Positions 35,721 through 46,264 are shown, counted from the first letter of the stretch. The stretch: DNA of 64,000 nt from Afipia sp. (GCA_017474385.1 JAFVHU010000090.1:1-64000), one strand, 5' to 3'. Program-made: numbers and translations. The notes: generated by a model not told the origin, from the sequence alone.

Positions 35721-36490
35721 GCGGACCATCGCTGCCGACAACGCCGACCTTCCGGCTCGACGGGAGACGCGCTCTGGTTACGGGGGCAGGCCGGGGTATC
35801 GGCCTGGCCGCGGCGACGGCTCTGGCAGAAGCGGGTGCTCATGTCACGCTGTGCGCGCGTACTGCGAGCGAGATCGATGAGGCGGCAGTGGCCCTAGGCA
35901 AGAAGGGTTTTTCAGCAGATACGCTCGCGCTGGACGTAACAGACGTGGCGGCGTTTCGCGCGGCCGTTGACGCGCGCGAGCCGTATCATGCCTTTGTCAA
36001 CAACGCCGGGACCAATCGGCCAAATCACTTCACCGATGTGCCGGTGGAGGATTTCGACGTTGTCATGAATCTGAATGTGCGTGCCGCATACTTCGCGGCC
36101 CAGTCCGTTGCAAGACGGATGGTCGCGGCCGGTGTGTTCGGCTCGATCATCAATATGTCATCGCAGATGGGCCATGTCGGCGGTGCCAATCGTTCGCTTT
36201 ACTGCGCCTCGAAGTGGGCGATGGAGGGATTTTCGAAGGCAATGGCGCTTGATCTTGCTGCCAGCAAGATTCGCGTCAATACGCTTTGTCCGACCTTCAT
36301 CGAGACCCCAATGACCAAACCCTTCTTTGAAAACGCGGCGTTCAAGGAGAGCGTATTGCAGAAGATCAAGCTCGGGCGCCTTGGCACGGTCGAGGATCTG
36401 ATGGGCGCGATTGTGTTTCTTGCCAGCGATGCGTCAGCGCTGATGACGGGGTCATCTTTGATGATCGATGGTGGATGGACAGCCGACTGA
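35717..36490 (+). CDS. Short-chain dehydrogenase/reductase
   Basis: 257-residue classical SDR. The cofactor motif is [15 protein letters not shown] is in [11 protein letters not shown], the catalytic Ser is in [11 protein letters not shown], and YCASKWA gives YxxxK. ATG 35717 overlaps the HisD-like stop; the long upstream open frame is a shadow of that gene. It probably oxidises or reduces an alcohol or ketone of the same pathway. Confidence 0.92.
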   Translation: MSGPSLPTTPTFRLDGRRALVTGAGRGIGLAAATALAEAGAHVTLCARTASEIDEAAVALGKKGFSADTLALDVTDVAAFRAAVDAREPYHAFVNNAGTNRPNHFTDVPVEDFDVVMNLNVRAAYFAAQSVARRMVAAGVFGSIINMSSQMGHVGGANRSLYCASKWAMEGFSKAMALDLAASKIRVNTLCPTFIETPMTKPFFENAAFKESVLQKIKLGRLGTVEDLMGAIVFLASDASALMTGSSLMIDGGWTAD

Positions 36491-36504
36491 CGCACATGAA
36501 AGAG

Positions 36505-36530
36505 CGGCGCGGTGTTGTTTCACCGCGCCG
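36505..36530. terminator. Bidirectional terminator hairpin
   Basis: A perfect 10-base stem (CGGCGCGGTG / CACCGCGCCG) with a TTGTTT loop lies between the convergent SDR and glxR genes. No long T run follows on either side. Confidence 0.6.
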
Positions 36531-36557
36531 TCAAATTCAAGGTGTTTGTCGTAGATA

Positions 36558-37445
36558 TCAGCCCTTTGCGACTTCGTGGTTGGCCATTGTTTCCAGCGCT
36601 TTCACCATTGCGGAGTGATCCCAGGCCTTGCCGCCGTGGGCCACGCAAGAATTGAAGAACTGCTGGGCCATCGATGTATTCGGCAACGACAGGCCGAGTG
36701 CTCGCGCGCCATCCAGTGCGAGGTTGAGGTCTTTCTGGTGCAGCTCGATACGGAAGCCGGGATTGAACGTGCGCTTGATCATGCGCTCCCCGTGCAGTTC
36801 GAGAATGCGCGATGTCGCAAGTCCGCCCATCAGCGCCTGCCGCACCAGCGTCGGATCGGCGCCAGCCTTTGAAGCGAACAGCAGACCCTCGGCGACGGCC
36901 TCGATAGTAAGCGCGACGATGATTTGATTGGCGACTTTGGTGGTCTGGCCGTCACCGTTGCCGCCGATCAGGGTGATGTTCTTGCCCATCTTCTCGAACA
37001 GCGGCTTGACGGTGTCGAATGCGCTTTGTGGTCCGCCTACCATGATGGTCAGTGATGCGGCCTTCGCGCCGACTTCGCCCCCGGAGACTGGGGCATCCAG
37101 ATAGTCAGCGCCCTTCGCATTGACCTTCTTTGCAAACTCCTTTGTCGAGATCGGCGAGATCGAGCTCATGTCGACGACGACTTTACCCTTTGAAAGTCCT
37201 TCTGCGACGCCACCGACATTGAAGAGCACCGACTCAACGTCTGGCGTATCTGGCACCATAATAATGATGACGTTGGCTTTCTCCGCGATCTCCTTGCCTG
37301 ACTTGCAGGCGATGGCCCCGGCGGCAACGAGGTCCTTCGCCGCAGCAGACTTCTCCAGCACAAACAGGCGATGTCCGGCGGCCTGCAGGTGGCCCGCCAT
37401 CGGCCGTCCCATAATGCCGAGGCCGATGAAACCGATATCGGTCAT
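36558..37445 (-). CDS. glxR: Tartronate semialdehyde reductase (2-hydroxy-3-oxopropionate reductase)
   Basis: 295 residues. It reduces tartronate semialdehyde to glycerate, the last step of the glyoxylate carboligase route. The cofactor site is GFIGLGIMGRPMAGHL, the substrate motif is DAPVSGGEVGA, and the catalytic lysine is in GQTTKVANQIIV. It lies directly downstream of hyi and gcl on the same strand, the standard gene group, which separates it from general 3-hydroxyisobutyrate dehydrogenases. Confidence 0.92.
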   Translation of the reverse strand: MTDIGFIGLGIMGRPMAGHLQAAGHRLFVLEKSAAAKDLVAAGAIACKSGKEIAEKANVIIIMVPDTPDVESVLFNVGGVAEGLSKGKVVVDMSSISPISTKEFAKKVNAKGADYLDAPVSGGEVGAKAASLTIMVGGPQSAFDTVKPLFEKMGKNITLIGGNGDGQTTKVANQIIVALTIEAVAEGLLFASKAGADPTLVRQALMGGLATSRILELHGERMIKRTFNPGFRIELHQKDLNLALDGARALGLSLPNTSMAQQFFNSCVAHGGKAWDHSAMVKALETMANHEVAKG

Positions 37446-37469
37446 TCTTTGATCTCCCTAGTTTTTTAG

Positions 37470-38255
37470 TTACGCATCGACCGTATGCGGTTCGTACCAC
37501 CCAAGACCTTCAAGGGTTGTGGTCTTCGGCTTGTATTCACAGCCGATCCAGCCACGATACCCGATCTCGTCCAGATAGCGAAACAGGAAGGGATAGTTGA
37601 TTTCACCGGTGCCGGGCTCGTTGCGGCCGGGATTATCGGCCAATTGGATATGCGCGATACGGCCGAGATGCTTTTTCATGGTCGGGGCCAGATCGCCCTC
37701 CATGATCTGCATGTGATAGATGTCGTATTGGACAAAGAGATTCTCGGATCCCACCTCCGAAATGATCTGGATTGCCTGTTCCGTTCCGGTGAGAAAGAAG
37801 CCGGGAATGTCGCGGGTGTTGATCGGTTCGATCAGCAGCTTGATGCGATGCTTTGCAAGAGCATCCGCGGCGTAGCGAAGGTTCTCCACGAACACGGCGC
37901 GAAGCTCCGCTGGATCGGCGCCAGCCGGCGCAATGCCGGCAAGGCAATTCACTTGGCGGCAATCCAGTGCCTTGGCGTATTCGACGGCCCGGCTGACGCC
38001 GTCGCGGAATTCCGCGACGCGATCGGGAAGGATCGCAATCCCGCGCTCGCCCGCGCCCCAGTTGCCCGCGGGCAGATTATGCAGCACCTGGGTGAGGCCG
38101 TGCTGCTGCAACTGCTCGCCGAGAACCGCTTTTTCGAAGTCATAGGGAAACAGATACTCCACACCCGCGAACCCGGCGGCCTTCGCTGCTGCGAAGCGTT
38201 CGATGAACGGCAACTCGTTGAAGAGCATGGTTAGATTGGCTGCAAACTTTGGCAC
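37470..38255 (-). CDS. hyi: Hydroxypyruvate isomerase
   Basis: 261-residue xylose-isomerase-like TIM barrel that interconverts hydroxypyruvate and tartronate semialdehyde. FAANLTMLFNELPFIERFAAAKAAGF is the typical start, LIEPINTRDIPGFFL carries a metal-binding Glu, and VQYDIYHMQIMEGDL and GCEYKPK complete the active site. The start is GTG at 38255, with AAAAGGA just upstream. It is between gcl and glxR. Confidence 0.93.
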   Translation of the reverse strand: MPKFAANLTMLFNELPFIERFAAAKAAGFAGVEYLFPYDFEKAVLGEQLQQHGLTQVLHNLPAGNWGAGERGIAILPDRVAEFRDGVSRAVEYAKALDCRQVNCLAGIAPAGADPAELRAVFVENLRYAADALAKHRIKLLIEPINTRDIPGFFLTGTEQAIQIISEVGSENLFVQYDIYHMQIMEGDLAPTMKKHLGRIAHIQLADNPGRNEPGTGEINYPFLFRYLDEIGYRGWIGCEYKPKTTTLEGLGWYEPHTVDA

Positions 38256-38287
38256 GACGGAATGTCCTTTTCTTGTTTGTCTTGTTG

Positions 38288-40087
38288 TTAGACGGGCAGC
38301 AATTTGCCGCGGGACGTCTTCTCCGGGCTCGCCGGTGTGTCATCGAGCGGCAGATCGAGCACTTCCTCGAACTCGACGATGTTATCGATCTCCGTGCCCA
38401 TCGCGATGTTGGTGACACGCTCGAGGATGAATTCCACCACCACCGGCACGCGATATTCCGCCATCATCTCGCGTGCTGTTGCGAAGGCTGCCTGCGCATC
38501 TTCCGGATGCGTGACGCGGATTGCCTTGCAGCCAAGGCCCTCCGCGACCGCGACATGATCGACGCCATAAACACCAAGCTCCGGCGCGTTGATGTTCTCG
38601 AACGAGAGCTGCACGTGGTAGTCCATCTCGAAGCCGCGCTGCGCCTGACGGATCAGGCCCAGATAGGAATTATTCACGACGACATGGATGTAAGGCAATT
38701 TGAACTGCGCGCCGACGGCCAACTCCTCGATCAGGAACTGGAAATCATAGTCGCCGGACAGCGCAACGATCTCGCGTTCCGGATCGGCAGCGCGGACGCC
38801 AAGCGCGGCGGGCAGGGTCCAGCCGAGCGGGCCGGCCTGTCCGGCGTTGATCCAGTTACGCGGGCGATATACGCCAAGGAATTGTGCGCCGGCGATTTGT
38901 GAGAGACCGATCACGCTGACGTAGCAGGTGTCGCGCCCAAAGGCTTTGCTCATCTCTTCATAGACGCGCTGCGGCTTGATCGGCACGTTGTCGAAATGAC
39001 TCTTGCGCAGCATGGTGCGCTTGCGGTCCTGAACCGCCGCAGGCCACGCCTGACGCTCCTTCAGCTTGCCGGCCTTGCGCCATTCCTTCGCTACCGTGAC
39101 AAACAGTTCAAGCGCGGCTTTCGCATCCGAGACGATGCCGAAATCCGGATTGAACACGCGGCCAATTTGTGTGGGCTCGATGTCCACGTGCACGAAGGTG
39201 CGGCCCTTGGTGTAGGTTTCGACCGATCCAGTGTGCCGATTGGCCCATCGGTTGCCGATGCCGAGCACGAAATCCGACTCCAGCATGGTGGCGTTGCCAT
39301 AGCGGTGGCTGGTCTGAAGGCCGACCATTCCGGCCATCAGGACGTGATCGTCCGGGATTGCGCCCCAGCCCATCAGCGTCGGCACCACGGGAACATTGAC
39401 GATCTCGGCAAACGCCACGAGAAGGTCAGAGGCATCGGCATTGATGACACCGCCGCCGGCCACGATCAGCGGGCGCTCGGCAGCGTTTAGCATTTCGAGT
39501 GCCTTCTCGACCTGCCTGCGTGTCGCGGCAGGTTTGTAGACCGGTAGGGGCTCGTAGGTCTCGTCGTCGAATTCGATTTCGGCCAACTGCACATCGAGCG
39601 GCAGATCGATCAGCACCGGACCGGGGCGGCCGGAGCGCATGATGTGAAAGGCCTGGCTGAAAACCCGTGGCACCAGCGCAGGCTCGCGCACAGTGACAGC
39701 CCACTTCGTGACGGGCTTTGCGATCGATTCAATGTCGATGGCCTGGAAATCCTCTTTATATAGGCGTGCGCGGGGTGCCTGTCCGGTGATGCACAGGATC
39801 GGGATCGAATCCGCGATAGCTGAGTAAAGCCCGGTGATCATGTCGGTGCCGGCCGGACCTGATGTGCCGATGCAGACGCCGATATTGCCGGCCTTGGCCC
39901 GTGTATATCCCTCGGCCATATGCGACGCGCCTTCGACGTGGCGCGCGAGAATGTGATTGATCGAGCCGCGCTTCTTGAGCGCCGAGTACAATGGATTGAT
40001 CGCGGCGCCCGGAACGCCGAACGCACAGACGACGCCTTCCTTCTCAAGGATACGCACTGCCGCATCGATTGCCCGCATCTTCGCCAT
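38288..40087 (-). CDS. gcl: Glyoxylate carboligase (tartronate-semialdehyde synthase)
   Basis: 599-residue ThDP enzyme that joins two glyoxylates to tartronate semialdehyde and CO2. Val51 ([11 protein letters not shown]) stands where almost all ThDP enzymes have a Glu; this is the hallmark of Gcl. The ThDP motif is [32 protein letters not shown] 40087 follows GAGGTGTG and gives the normal N-terminus [11 protein letters not shown]. It is first in a gcl-hyi-glxR operon and would use glyoxylate from the oxalate, purine or glycolate routes. Confidence 0.95.
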   Translation of the reverse strand: MAKMRAIDAAVRILEKEGVVCAFGVPGAAINPLYSALKKRGSINHILARHVEGASHMAEGYTRAKAGNIGVCIGTSGPAGTDMITGLYSAIADSIPILCITGQAPRARLYKEDFQAIDIESIAKPVTKWAVTVREPALVPRVFSQAFHIMRSGRPGPVLIDLPLDVQLAEIEFDDETYEPLPVYKPAATRRQVEKALEMLNAAERPLIVAGGGVINADASDLLVAFAEIVNVPVVPTLMGWGAIPDDHVLMAGMVGLQTSHRYGNATMLESDFVLGIGNRWANRHTGSVETYTKGRTFVHVDIEPTQIGRVFNPDFGIVSDAKAALELFVTVAKEWRKAGKLKERQAWPAAVQDRKRTMLRKSHFDNVPIKPQRVYEEMSKAFGRDTCYVSVIGLSQIAGAQFLGVYRPRNWINAGQAGPLGWTLPAALGVRAADPEREIVALSGDYDFQFLIEELAVGAQFKLPYIHVVVNNSYLGLIRQAQRGFEMDYHVQLSFENINAPELGVYGVDHVAVAEGLGCKAIRVTHPEDAQAAFATAREMMAEYRVPVVVEFILERVTNIAMGTEIDNIVEFEEVLDLPLDDTPASPEKTSRGKLLPV

Positions 40088-40263
40088 GTCACACCTCGAA
40101 TGGGTTAAGTTCGGGTGCAATCATCGCGAGGCGTGCAGGTCGGCTCAACGGCCTTGAATTTGTTTCCCGCGATACGACGCCCGTGCGAAAATCTCTCGCG
40201 GGATCAGATAGCTAGGGCGAAGTAAAAGTGAAAACGGTTTGCGCGAACCGGATGGCGCCACGG

Positions 40264-41115
40264 TCAGTTTTTGCGCGCGGTAGCCGGCATGACTCCGCCG
40301 AGAGCAACTGTCAGTTCGGCTGCGACATCGCGCACGATATTGCCGATGATCGGCAGTCGTTCGTCGGTCACCCGAGATGTCATTCCGGACACAGAAATCG
40401 TGGCGAGCGGCTCGCTGCAATCGTTGTAGACCACGGCAGCGACGCATCGGAGGCCGATACGGGCTTCTTCGTCATCCACCGCATAGCCCTGCTGCCGGAC
40501 TGTTTGCAGCGCCTTGAACAGTTCGCCAGGCCGCACGATCGACTTCTCCGTCAACCGCGGCATGCCTTGGCGATGGATAATCGCACTTACGTCTTCATCG
40601 GAATAAGTCGCCAGCACAGCTTTGCCGACGCCGGATGCAACCATCGCCACCCGGCCGCCGACCTTGGTGAGCGAGCGCATGATCTCGCGGCTTTCCACGC
40701 GCGTCAGAACGATAATGGTTTCGTCGTCGACCACGGCGAGATTGGCGGTTTCCCGGGTCTGGTCGCGAAGCTTGCGCAGATAGGGCATGGCATGGGCGAC
40801 GAAGTTCCGCCGCCGCGCGAACGTCGAGCCGACGGAGAAGCTGCGCACGCCAATGTGCCACTTGGCTTCGCTGCGATCGAATTGAACAAACCGGCGCTTT
40901 TCAAGCGTCGTTAGCAGGCGATGTACGGTTGATGTGGACAGGCCAGTGCGCACCGCCAGGTCGGTGAGCCGGTAGCCTTCATCGTCTTCGGCAAGAGTTT
41001 CTATCAATGTCAGGGCGCGGTCGACCGACTGGACGCCGCCATCCCGGCCTTCGGGTTCTGCCTCAATGCCGACCCGCGGCTCGACAGACTTTCGCCGGAT
41101 CACGCTTTTCTTCAT
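40264..41115 (-). CDS. IclR-family transcriptional regulator
   Basis: 283 residues. The N-terminal winged helix is SVDRALTLIETLAEDDEGYRLTDLAVRTGLSTSTVHRLLTTLEKRRF, and the C-terminal effector domain has GKAVLATYSDEDV and GYAVDDEEARIGLRCVAA. It lies 176 bases upstream of gcl in the same direction, so it probably controls the glyoxylate operon as AllR-type IclR proteins do. The 27-residue basic N-terminal extension is unusual; a later start is possible. Confidence 0.9.
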   Translation of the reverse strand: MKKSVIRRKSVEPRVGIEAEPEGRDGGVQSVDRALTLIETLAEDDEGYRLTDLAVRTGLSTSTVHRLLTTLEKRRFVQFDRSEAKWHIGVRSFSVGSTFARRRNFVAHAMPYLRKLRDQTRETANLAVVDDETIIVLTRVESREIMRSLTKVGGRVAMVASGVGKAVLATYSDEDVSAIIHRQGMPRLTEKSIVRPGELFKALQTVRQQGYAVDDEEARIGLRCVAAVVYNDCSEPLATISVSGMTSRVTDERLPIIGNIVRDVAAELTVALGGVMPATARKN

Positions 41116-41166
41116 CGCCTACCTACGGCCCGCGGATAGAAGTGAAGGTCGTGCTGGGAGTAAATC

Positions 41167-41192
41167 GGGTGCCGCCTTTGGAGGCGGCACCC
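41167..41192 (-). terminator. Terminator hairpin after the acyl-CoA synthetase gene
   Basis: GGGTGCCGCC pairs perfectly with GGCGGCACCC around a 6-base loop, 11 bases beyond the stop codon of the minus-strand synthetase gene. No strong T run follows. Confidence 0.6.
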
Positions 41193-41203
41193 ATTGTCAG
41201 AAC

Positions 41204-43372
41204 TTACAGCAGGCCCGCGCCGCGTGCCCACTTATATTTTGCGCCGAGCACTTCGACCGGAAGTTCGGTCGAGTAGGCGTAAGCCGGGATGCCGTTCTGA
41301 TAGAGATATTCAGCGGCTTCCTCGACCTCGACGTCACCGGCCAGTGAGGCGACCATCGGCTTGCTGATGCCCTTGGCCTCCATCTCCTTCTTCACCTCGA
41401 CCATATTCCTGGCGAAAACCATCGGCGGCGTGACGATGGTGTGCCAGTAGCCGAGGATCAGCGAGTGAATGCGGTCATCGGACAGGCCGAGCTTCACCGT
41501 GTTGACGTAGGTGATTGGCGGTTCGCCGCCGGTAATGTCCACCGGGTTGCCAGCCGCGCCGAACGGCGGGATGAACTTGCGGAACGCCGTATCGAGATCC
41601 GGCGGCATCGCCATCAGCGACAGGCCGTTGTCAACCACCGCGTCCGACAGAAGCACGCCTGAGCCGCCTGCGCCGGTGATGATAAGAACGTTCTCGCCCT
41701 TCGGGGTCGGCAGCACCGGAATGCCGCGCGCGAATTCGAGCAACTGCCGCAGCGAGCGGGCGCGAATGACGCCGGACTGCTTCAGCACGTCCTCATAGAT
41801 CTTGTCGTTACCGGCGAGCGCGCCGGTGTGCGACGAGGCCGCCTTGGCGCCGGCCGAGGTGCGGCCGGCCTTCAGAACGACGACCGGCTTCTTCTTGGAG
41901 ACGCGCTTGGCGGCTTCCGCGAAGGCGCGGCCGTCCTTCAGATCTTCGCAATGCTGCGCGATGATCGTGGTGTTCGGGTCCTGTTCGAAGAAGGCGAGCA
42001 GATCGTCTTCGTCGATGTCGGACTTGTTGCCGAGACCGACGATCGCCGATACGCCCATCTTGGCGGAACGCGAGAAGCCGATGATGGCCATACCGATGCC
42101 GCCCGACTGCGACGACAGGGCCGCCGAGCCCTTAACGTCATAAGCGGTGCAGAAGGTCGCGCAGAGATTCGATGGCGTATAATAGAAGCCATAGATATTC
42201 GGCCCCATCAGACGCACATTATACTTCTTGCCGATCTCGACGATTTCTTCCTGCAACGCAGGCTCGTTCGCTTCGGCAAAACCCGACGGGATCAGGACGG
42301 CGCCGGGGATTTTCTTCTCGCCGCACTCGGTAAGCGCTGCGGCGACGAGTTTCGCAGGAATCGCGAAGACCGCGGTATCGATGGTGCCGGGAACGTCCTT
42401 GACGCTCTTGTAGGCCTTGATGCCCATGATCTCATCGGCCTTCGGGTGGATCGGGTAGATCTGACCCTTGTAGCCGCCGTTGATCAGGTTCTTCATCACC
42501 GAGTTGCCGATCTTGCCGGCTTCGGCCGAAGCGCCGATCACGGCGACCGCCTTCGGCATCATGATGCGGTTCATCGCGGTGACGATTTCTTCGTTCGAGC
42601 GCGGAGCAGGGCGCGGTTTGTAATCGAAATCGACAACAATGCGCACGTCTGCGGCAATCGCGTCCTTCTTGGTGGCGAAAACCGGATTGAGATCGAGTTC
42701 GACGATTTCAGGGAAATCGCTGACAAGCTGCGAAACGTTGACGATGATGTCCGCAAGAGCCTCGCGGTTGACGGGATCGCCGCCGCGAACACCGTTCAGC
42801 ATTTCGTGGGCCTGAATTCCGTCGAGCATCGACAGCGCATCGGCGTTGGTCGCCGGCGCGAGGCGGAAGGTGACGTCTTTCAGCACTTCGACCAGCACGC
42901 CGCCGAGGCCGAAGGCCACGAGCTTGCCGAACGAGCCGTCGGTGATCGAGCCGACGATGACTTCGGTGCCACCCAGCAGCATCTGCTGAACCTGGATGCC
43001 TTCGATCTTGGCATCGGCCTTGTACTTCTTGGCGTTTGCCAGAATGGTCTCATAGGCTTTTTCAGCGTCGGCGGCGGTTTTCACGCCGACGATTACGCCG
43101 CCTGCTTCGGTCTTGTGAAGAATGTCGGGGGAGACGATCTTCATGACCACCGGGAAACCCATGCCGGTCGCGATTTTCGCGGCTTCGGCGGCGGACTTTG
43201 CCACGCCTTCCTTGGGAACCGGAATTCCGTAAGCGTCACAGACCAGTTTGCCTTCCGGCGCCGTCAGGCTGGTGCGTTTGTCGGCCTTTACGGTGTCGAG
43301 AATTTTCCGAACTTCGGCCTTTGCCTGTTGTCCGACGTCGATCTTGCGAGCTGCGTCCTGCGAATGAGCCAT
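41204..43372 (-). CDS. ADP-forming acyl-CoA synthetase (acetate-CoA ligase family)
   Basis: 722-residue fusion of the two ACD subunits, with the ATP-grasp part first (about 25-245; GFPVVMKIVSPDILHKTEAGGV) and the CoA-binding and ligase parts after it (KAVAVIGASAEAGKIGNSV; LSSQSGGIGMA; ASSHTGALAGND, which carries the conserved His). It makes an acyl-CoA from acid, CoA and ATP. It is divergent from gntR and shares its two 17-bp operators, so it belongs to the oxalate regulon; oxalate or formate are candidate substrates, but this is inference. AGGAGG lies just before the start. Confidence 0.88.
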   Translation of the reverse strand: MAHSQDAARKIDVGQQAKAEVRKILDTVKADKRTSLTAPEGKLVCDAYGIPVPKEGVAKSAAEAAKIATGMGFPVVMKIVSPDILHKTEAGGVIVGVKTAADAEKAYETILANAKKYKADAKIEGIQVQQMLLGGTEVIVGSITDGSFGKLVAFGLGGVLVEVLKDVTFRLAPATNADALSMLDGIQAHEMLNGVRGGDPVNREALADIIVNVSQLVSDFPEIVELDLNPVFATKKDAIAADVRIVVDFDYKPRPAPRSNEEIVTAMNRIMMPKAVAVIGASAEAGKIGNSVMKNLINGGYKGQIYPIHPKADEIMGIKAYKSVKDVPGTIDTAVFAIPAKLVAAALTECGEKKIPGAVLIPSGFAEANEPALQEEIVEIGKKYNVRLMGPNIYGFYYTPSNLCATFCTAYDVKGSAALSSQSGGIGMAIIGFSRSAKMGVSAIVGLGNKSDIDEDDLLAFFEQDPNTTIIAQHCEDLKDGRAFAEAAKRVSKKKPVVVLKAGRTSAGAKAASSHTGALAGNDKIYEDVLKQSGVIRARSLRQLLEFARGIPVLPTPKGENVLIITGAGGSGVLLSDAVVDNGLSLMAMPPDLDTAFRKFIPPFGAAGNPVDITGGEPPITYVNTVKLGLSDDRIHSLILGYWHTIVTPPMVFARNMVEVKKEMEAKGISKPMVASLAGDVEVEEAAEYLYQNGIPAYAYSTELPVEVLGAKYKWARGAGLL

Positions 43373-43511
43373 TTACTTCCTCCTGTCACGTCCATTTTTG
43401 AAATCTGGGGTCGCGCGCGAGTTGTCGGACGATCATTCCCGGCGCTTAGATCACCACATCTTGGCGTTTGCTTGCACGTGTTCAGGGACGCGCAGACAAC
43501 ATGTCCATCAT

Positions 43512-43528
43512 TGGCATTTGGTATGCCA
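43512..43528. promoter_or_regulatory. 17-bp GntR-type operator, copy a
   Basis: TGGCATTTGGTATGCCA, palindromic arms TGGCAT/ATGCCA with a 5-base spacer, in the divergent region between the synthetase gene (start 140 bases away) and gntR. It is the best-matching copy together with b. Confidence 0.75.
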
Positions 43529-43591
43529 AGAACCATCTTTGTCAAGCCTCTTCGCTAGACCTTGGGAGAGCTGCCAGCCTGCTTGACATGC

Positions 43592-43608
43592 TGGCATCTG
43601 GTATGCCA
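43592..43608. promoter_or_regulatory. 17-bp GntR-type operator, copy b
   Basis: TGGCATCTGGTATGCCA, 58 bases before the gntR start. It differs from copy a at one base and repeats the following AGAAC. A third half-site TGGTATAC is at 43630. Paired sites fit autoregulation. Confidence 0.75.
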
Positions 43609-43666
43609 AGAACTTGGACAACGCTTCCGTGGTATACAGCCCCTCTGGAAGAGAGGGAGATGATTC

Positions 43667-44392
43667 ATGGTTACTCAGAAAATATCGAAGGCACCATTGA
43701 ATGAGCAGGACATTGCGATCGTTCGCATTGCGCCTGAGGCAAGTTTCAAAAACAAGGCCTATGACGCTTTGAAAGAAGCCATCCTCAAAATGGACATCTA
43801 CGCTAGCCCAGAGCCCGTCATGCTCGACGAGCGAGCGCTGTCTGAACATCTGGGTGTCAGCCGCACGCCGATCCGCGAAGCAATCGCGATGCTGGAGCAG
43901 GATGGTTTCGTCAAGACGGTTCCACGCCGCGGCATTGTGGTCGTGCGCAAGACCAAGGCCGAAATCGTGGACATGATCCGCGCATGGGCTGCGCTCGAAA
44001 GTATGGCCGCGCGTCTCATCACGACCACGGCGCGCAAAAAAGACATTTCGGCGCTGCGCAACTTCTTCAAGGATTTCAACAAGGATCGTCTCCCGCAGGA
44101 TCACATCCAAGAGTACTCCAAGGCGAACATCGCGTTCCATCAGGCGCTGATTTCGCTGAGCGAGTCGCAGGTTTTGGTCGATATGACCAATGACATTCTG
44201 TTGCACGTGCGCGGCTACCGGCAGTTGACGATCGGCCGGGAAGAACGCACCGCAGTGTCCCTGCCGGAACATCTTGCCATCATCGAAGCGCTCGAGGAGC
44301 GCGATACCGAGCTCGCTGAAAAGCGCGCCCGCGACCATACGCTTGGGCTTGCGACTTACGTCGAAACCCACGGACAGGAAATCTTTACGTAG
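43667..44392 (+). CDS. GntR-family (FCD subfamily) regulator of the oxalate genes
   Basis: 241 residues. The winged helix is near 25-95 ([56 protein letters not shown]). The all-helical FCD ligand domain follows, with possible metal ligands in [12 protein letters not shown] and the final [15 protein letters not shown] proteins bind small carboxylates. It lies directly before oxc, and its own promoter region holds two copies of the palindrome found across the module, so it is the likely regulator of all of it. Confidence 0.92.
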   Translation: MVTQKISKAPLNEQDIAIVRIAPEASFKNKAYDALKEAILKMDIYASPEPVMLDERALSEHLGVSRTPIREAIAMLEQDGFVKTVPRRGIVVVRKTKAEIVDMIRAWAALESMAARLITTTARKKDISALRNFFKDFNKDRLPQDHIQEYSKANIAFHQALISLSESQVLVDMTNDILLHVRGYRQLTIGREERTAVSLPEHLAIIEALEERDTELAEKRARDHTLGLATYVETHGQEIFT

Positions 44393-44429
44393 ACCAAACG
44401 ACCAAAAAAAGAGACTAGGGAGGCCACCG

Positions 44430-46172
44430 ATGCTGACGGCAGCGAGTAAGTTAGAGGCGACGACTGCGAATGATGCGGAGCAGGAGCTGACAGATGGTTT
44501 TCATCTGATCATCGACGCGCTCAAACTTAACGGCCTCAATACGATCTACGGCGTGCCCGGTATTCCGATCACGGACTTCGGCCGTATGGCGCAAGCGGAA
44601 GGCATTCGTGTTCTTTCGTTTCGTCACGAACAGAATGCCGGCTACGCCGCGTCGATTGCAGGCTTCCTGACAAAGAAGCCGGGCGTCTGTTTGACGGTAT
44701 CGGCGCCGGGCTTCCTCAACGGCCTCACCGCGCTCGCCCACGCCACGACCAACTGCTTCCCGATGATTCTGATTTCCGGCTCGTCGGAACGCGAAATCGT
44801 CGACCTTCAGCAGGGCGACTACGAAGAAATGGATCAGCTCGCAGTCGCGAAGCCGCTGTGCAAGGCGGCGTTTCGCGTGCTGCACGCGCAGGACATCGGC
44901 ATCGGCGTTGCGCGCGCGATCCGCGCTGCGGTTTCGGGGCGTCCGGGCGGTGTCTATCTCGATCTGCCGGCGAAGCTGTTCGGGCAGGTGATGAATGCGG
45001 ACGCCGGCAAAAAGTCGCTGGTAAAAGTCATCGATGCGGCGCCGGCGCAGATTCCGGCTCCCGAATCGGTGAAGCGCGCGCTCGATGTGCTCAAGTCGGC
45101 GAAGAAGCCGCTCATTATCCTCGGCAAGGGCGCAGCTTACGCGCAGGCCGATGATGAGATCCGTACTCTGATCGAGAAGAGCGGCATTCCATTCCTGCCG
45201 ATGAGCATGGCCAAGGGCCTTCTGCCTGACACACATCCGCAGTGCGCCGGTGCGGCGCGCTCCACAGTGCTGAAGGATTCCGACGTCGTCATGCTGATCG
45301 GGGCCCGCCTCAACTGGCTGCTGTCCCACGGCAAGGGCAAGACATGGGGCGACGCGCCGAAGAAGTTCATCCAGATCGACATCGAGCCGAAGGAAATGGA
45401 CTCCAACGTCGAGATCGTCGCACCAGTGGTCGGCGATATCGGCTCGTGCGTCTCGGCACTCGTGCAGGGCATGGGCGGTAACTGGCCGGCCCCGCCGGCG
45501 GACTGGACCAAAACAGTTCAGACCAAGCGCGACGATAACGTTGCCAAAATGGCGCCGCGCCTGATGAACAACAACTCGCCGATGGACTACCACGGCGCGC
45601 TCGGCGTTCTGCGCACCATCATCAAGGAGCGTCCCGACGCGATCCTTGTCAACGAAGGCGCAAACACCCTCGATCTCGCGCGCGGCATCATCGACATGTA
45701 TCAGCCGCGCAAGCGCATCGACGTCGGCACCTGGGGCATCATGGGCATCGGCATGGGTTATTCCATCGCCGCCGCGATTGAGACCGGCAAGCCGGTGCTC
45801 GCGGTCGAAGGTGACAGCGCATTCGGCTTCTCCGGCATGGAGGTCGAGACGATCTGCCGCTACAAGCTGCCGGTCTGTGTCGTGATCTTCAACAATGACG
45901 GCATCTACCGCGGCACCGACGTCAATCCCTCTGGCGGCTCGGACGTCGCGCCTACGGTGTTCGTAAAGGGCGCGCGTTACGACAAGATGATGGAGGCCTT
46001 CGGCGGCGTCGGAGTCAACGCAACGACCCCCGATGAGTTGAAGCGCGCGGTCAACGCCGCTATGGACTCGGGCAAGCCGACGCTCATCAATGCGGTGATC
46101 GATCCGGCTGCGGGCAGCGAAAGCGGCCGCATCGGCAATCTCAATCCACAAAGCGTCTTGAAGAAGAAATGA
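44430..46172 (+). CDS. oxc: Oxalyl-CoA decarboxylase
   Basis: 580-residue ThDP enzyme that converts oxalyl-CoA to formyl-CoA and CO2. Glu67 ([12 protein letters not shown]) activates Th[22 protein letters not shown] at about 461 binds the diphosphate and magnesium, and [10 protein letters not shown] follows. Length and motifs match Oxc rather than acetolactate synthase. The start is ATG 44430 after GGGAGGCCACC; upstream frame is gntR. It is 37 bases downstream of gntR and 92 before frc. Confidence 0.96.
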   Translation: MLTAASKLEATTANDAEQELTDGFHLIIDALKLNGLNTIYGVPGIPITDFGRMAQAEGIRVLSFRHEQNAGYAASIAGFLTKKPGVCLTVSAPGFLNGLTALAHATTNCFPMILISGSSEREIVDLQQGDYEEMDQLAVAKPLCKAAFRVLHAQDIGIGVARAIRAAVSGRPGGVYLDLPAKLFGQVMNADAGKKSLVKVIDAAPAQIPAPESVKRALDVLKSAKKPLIILGKGAAYAQADDEIRTLIEKSGIPFLPMSMAKGLLPDTHPQCAGAARSTVLKDSDVVMLIGARLNWLLSHGKGKTWGDAPKKFIQIDIEPKEMDSNVEIVAPVVGDIGSCVSALVQGMGGNWPAPPADWTKTVQTKRDDNVAKMAPRLMNNNSPMDYHGALGVLRTIIKERPDAILVNEGANTLDLARGIIDMYQPRKRIDVGTWGIMGIGMGYSIAAAIETGKPVLAVEGDSAFGFSGMEVETICRYKLPVCVVIFNNDGIYRGTDVNPSGGSDVAPTVFVKGARYDKMMEAFGGVGVNATTPDELKRAVNAAMDSGKPTLINAVIDPAAGSESGRIGNLNPQSVLKKK

Positions 46173-46264
46173 TTGGTCACACGGCTGGGTGCATGTCGCT
46201 CCCTGCCATTTTCAGTCCTCGCACTCGGCGTCAGAAGGCGTCGACCGATACGGAGTATTAGACG

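Noticed and set aside
41828..43558. 576-codon plus-strand open frame
   Set aside because: It is the antisense shadow of the acyl-CoA synthetase gene; composition follows the codon bias of the real gene.
43630..43639. Third operator in the gntR control region
   Set aside because: TGGTATACAG is only one half-site; the downstream half is absent.
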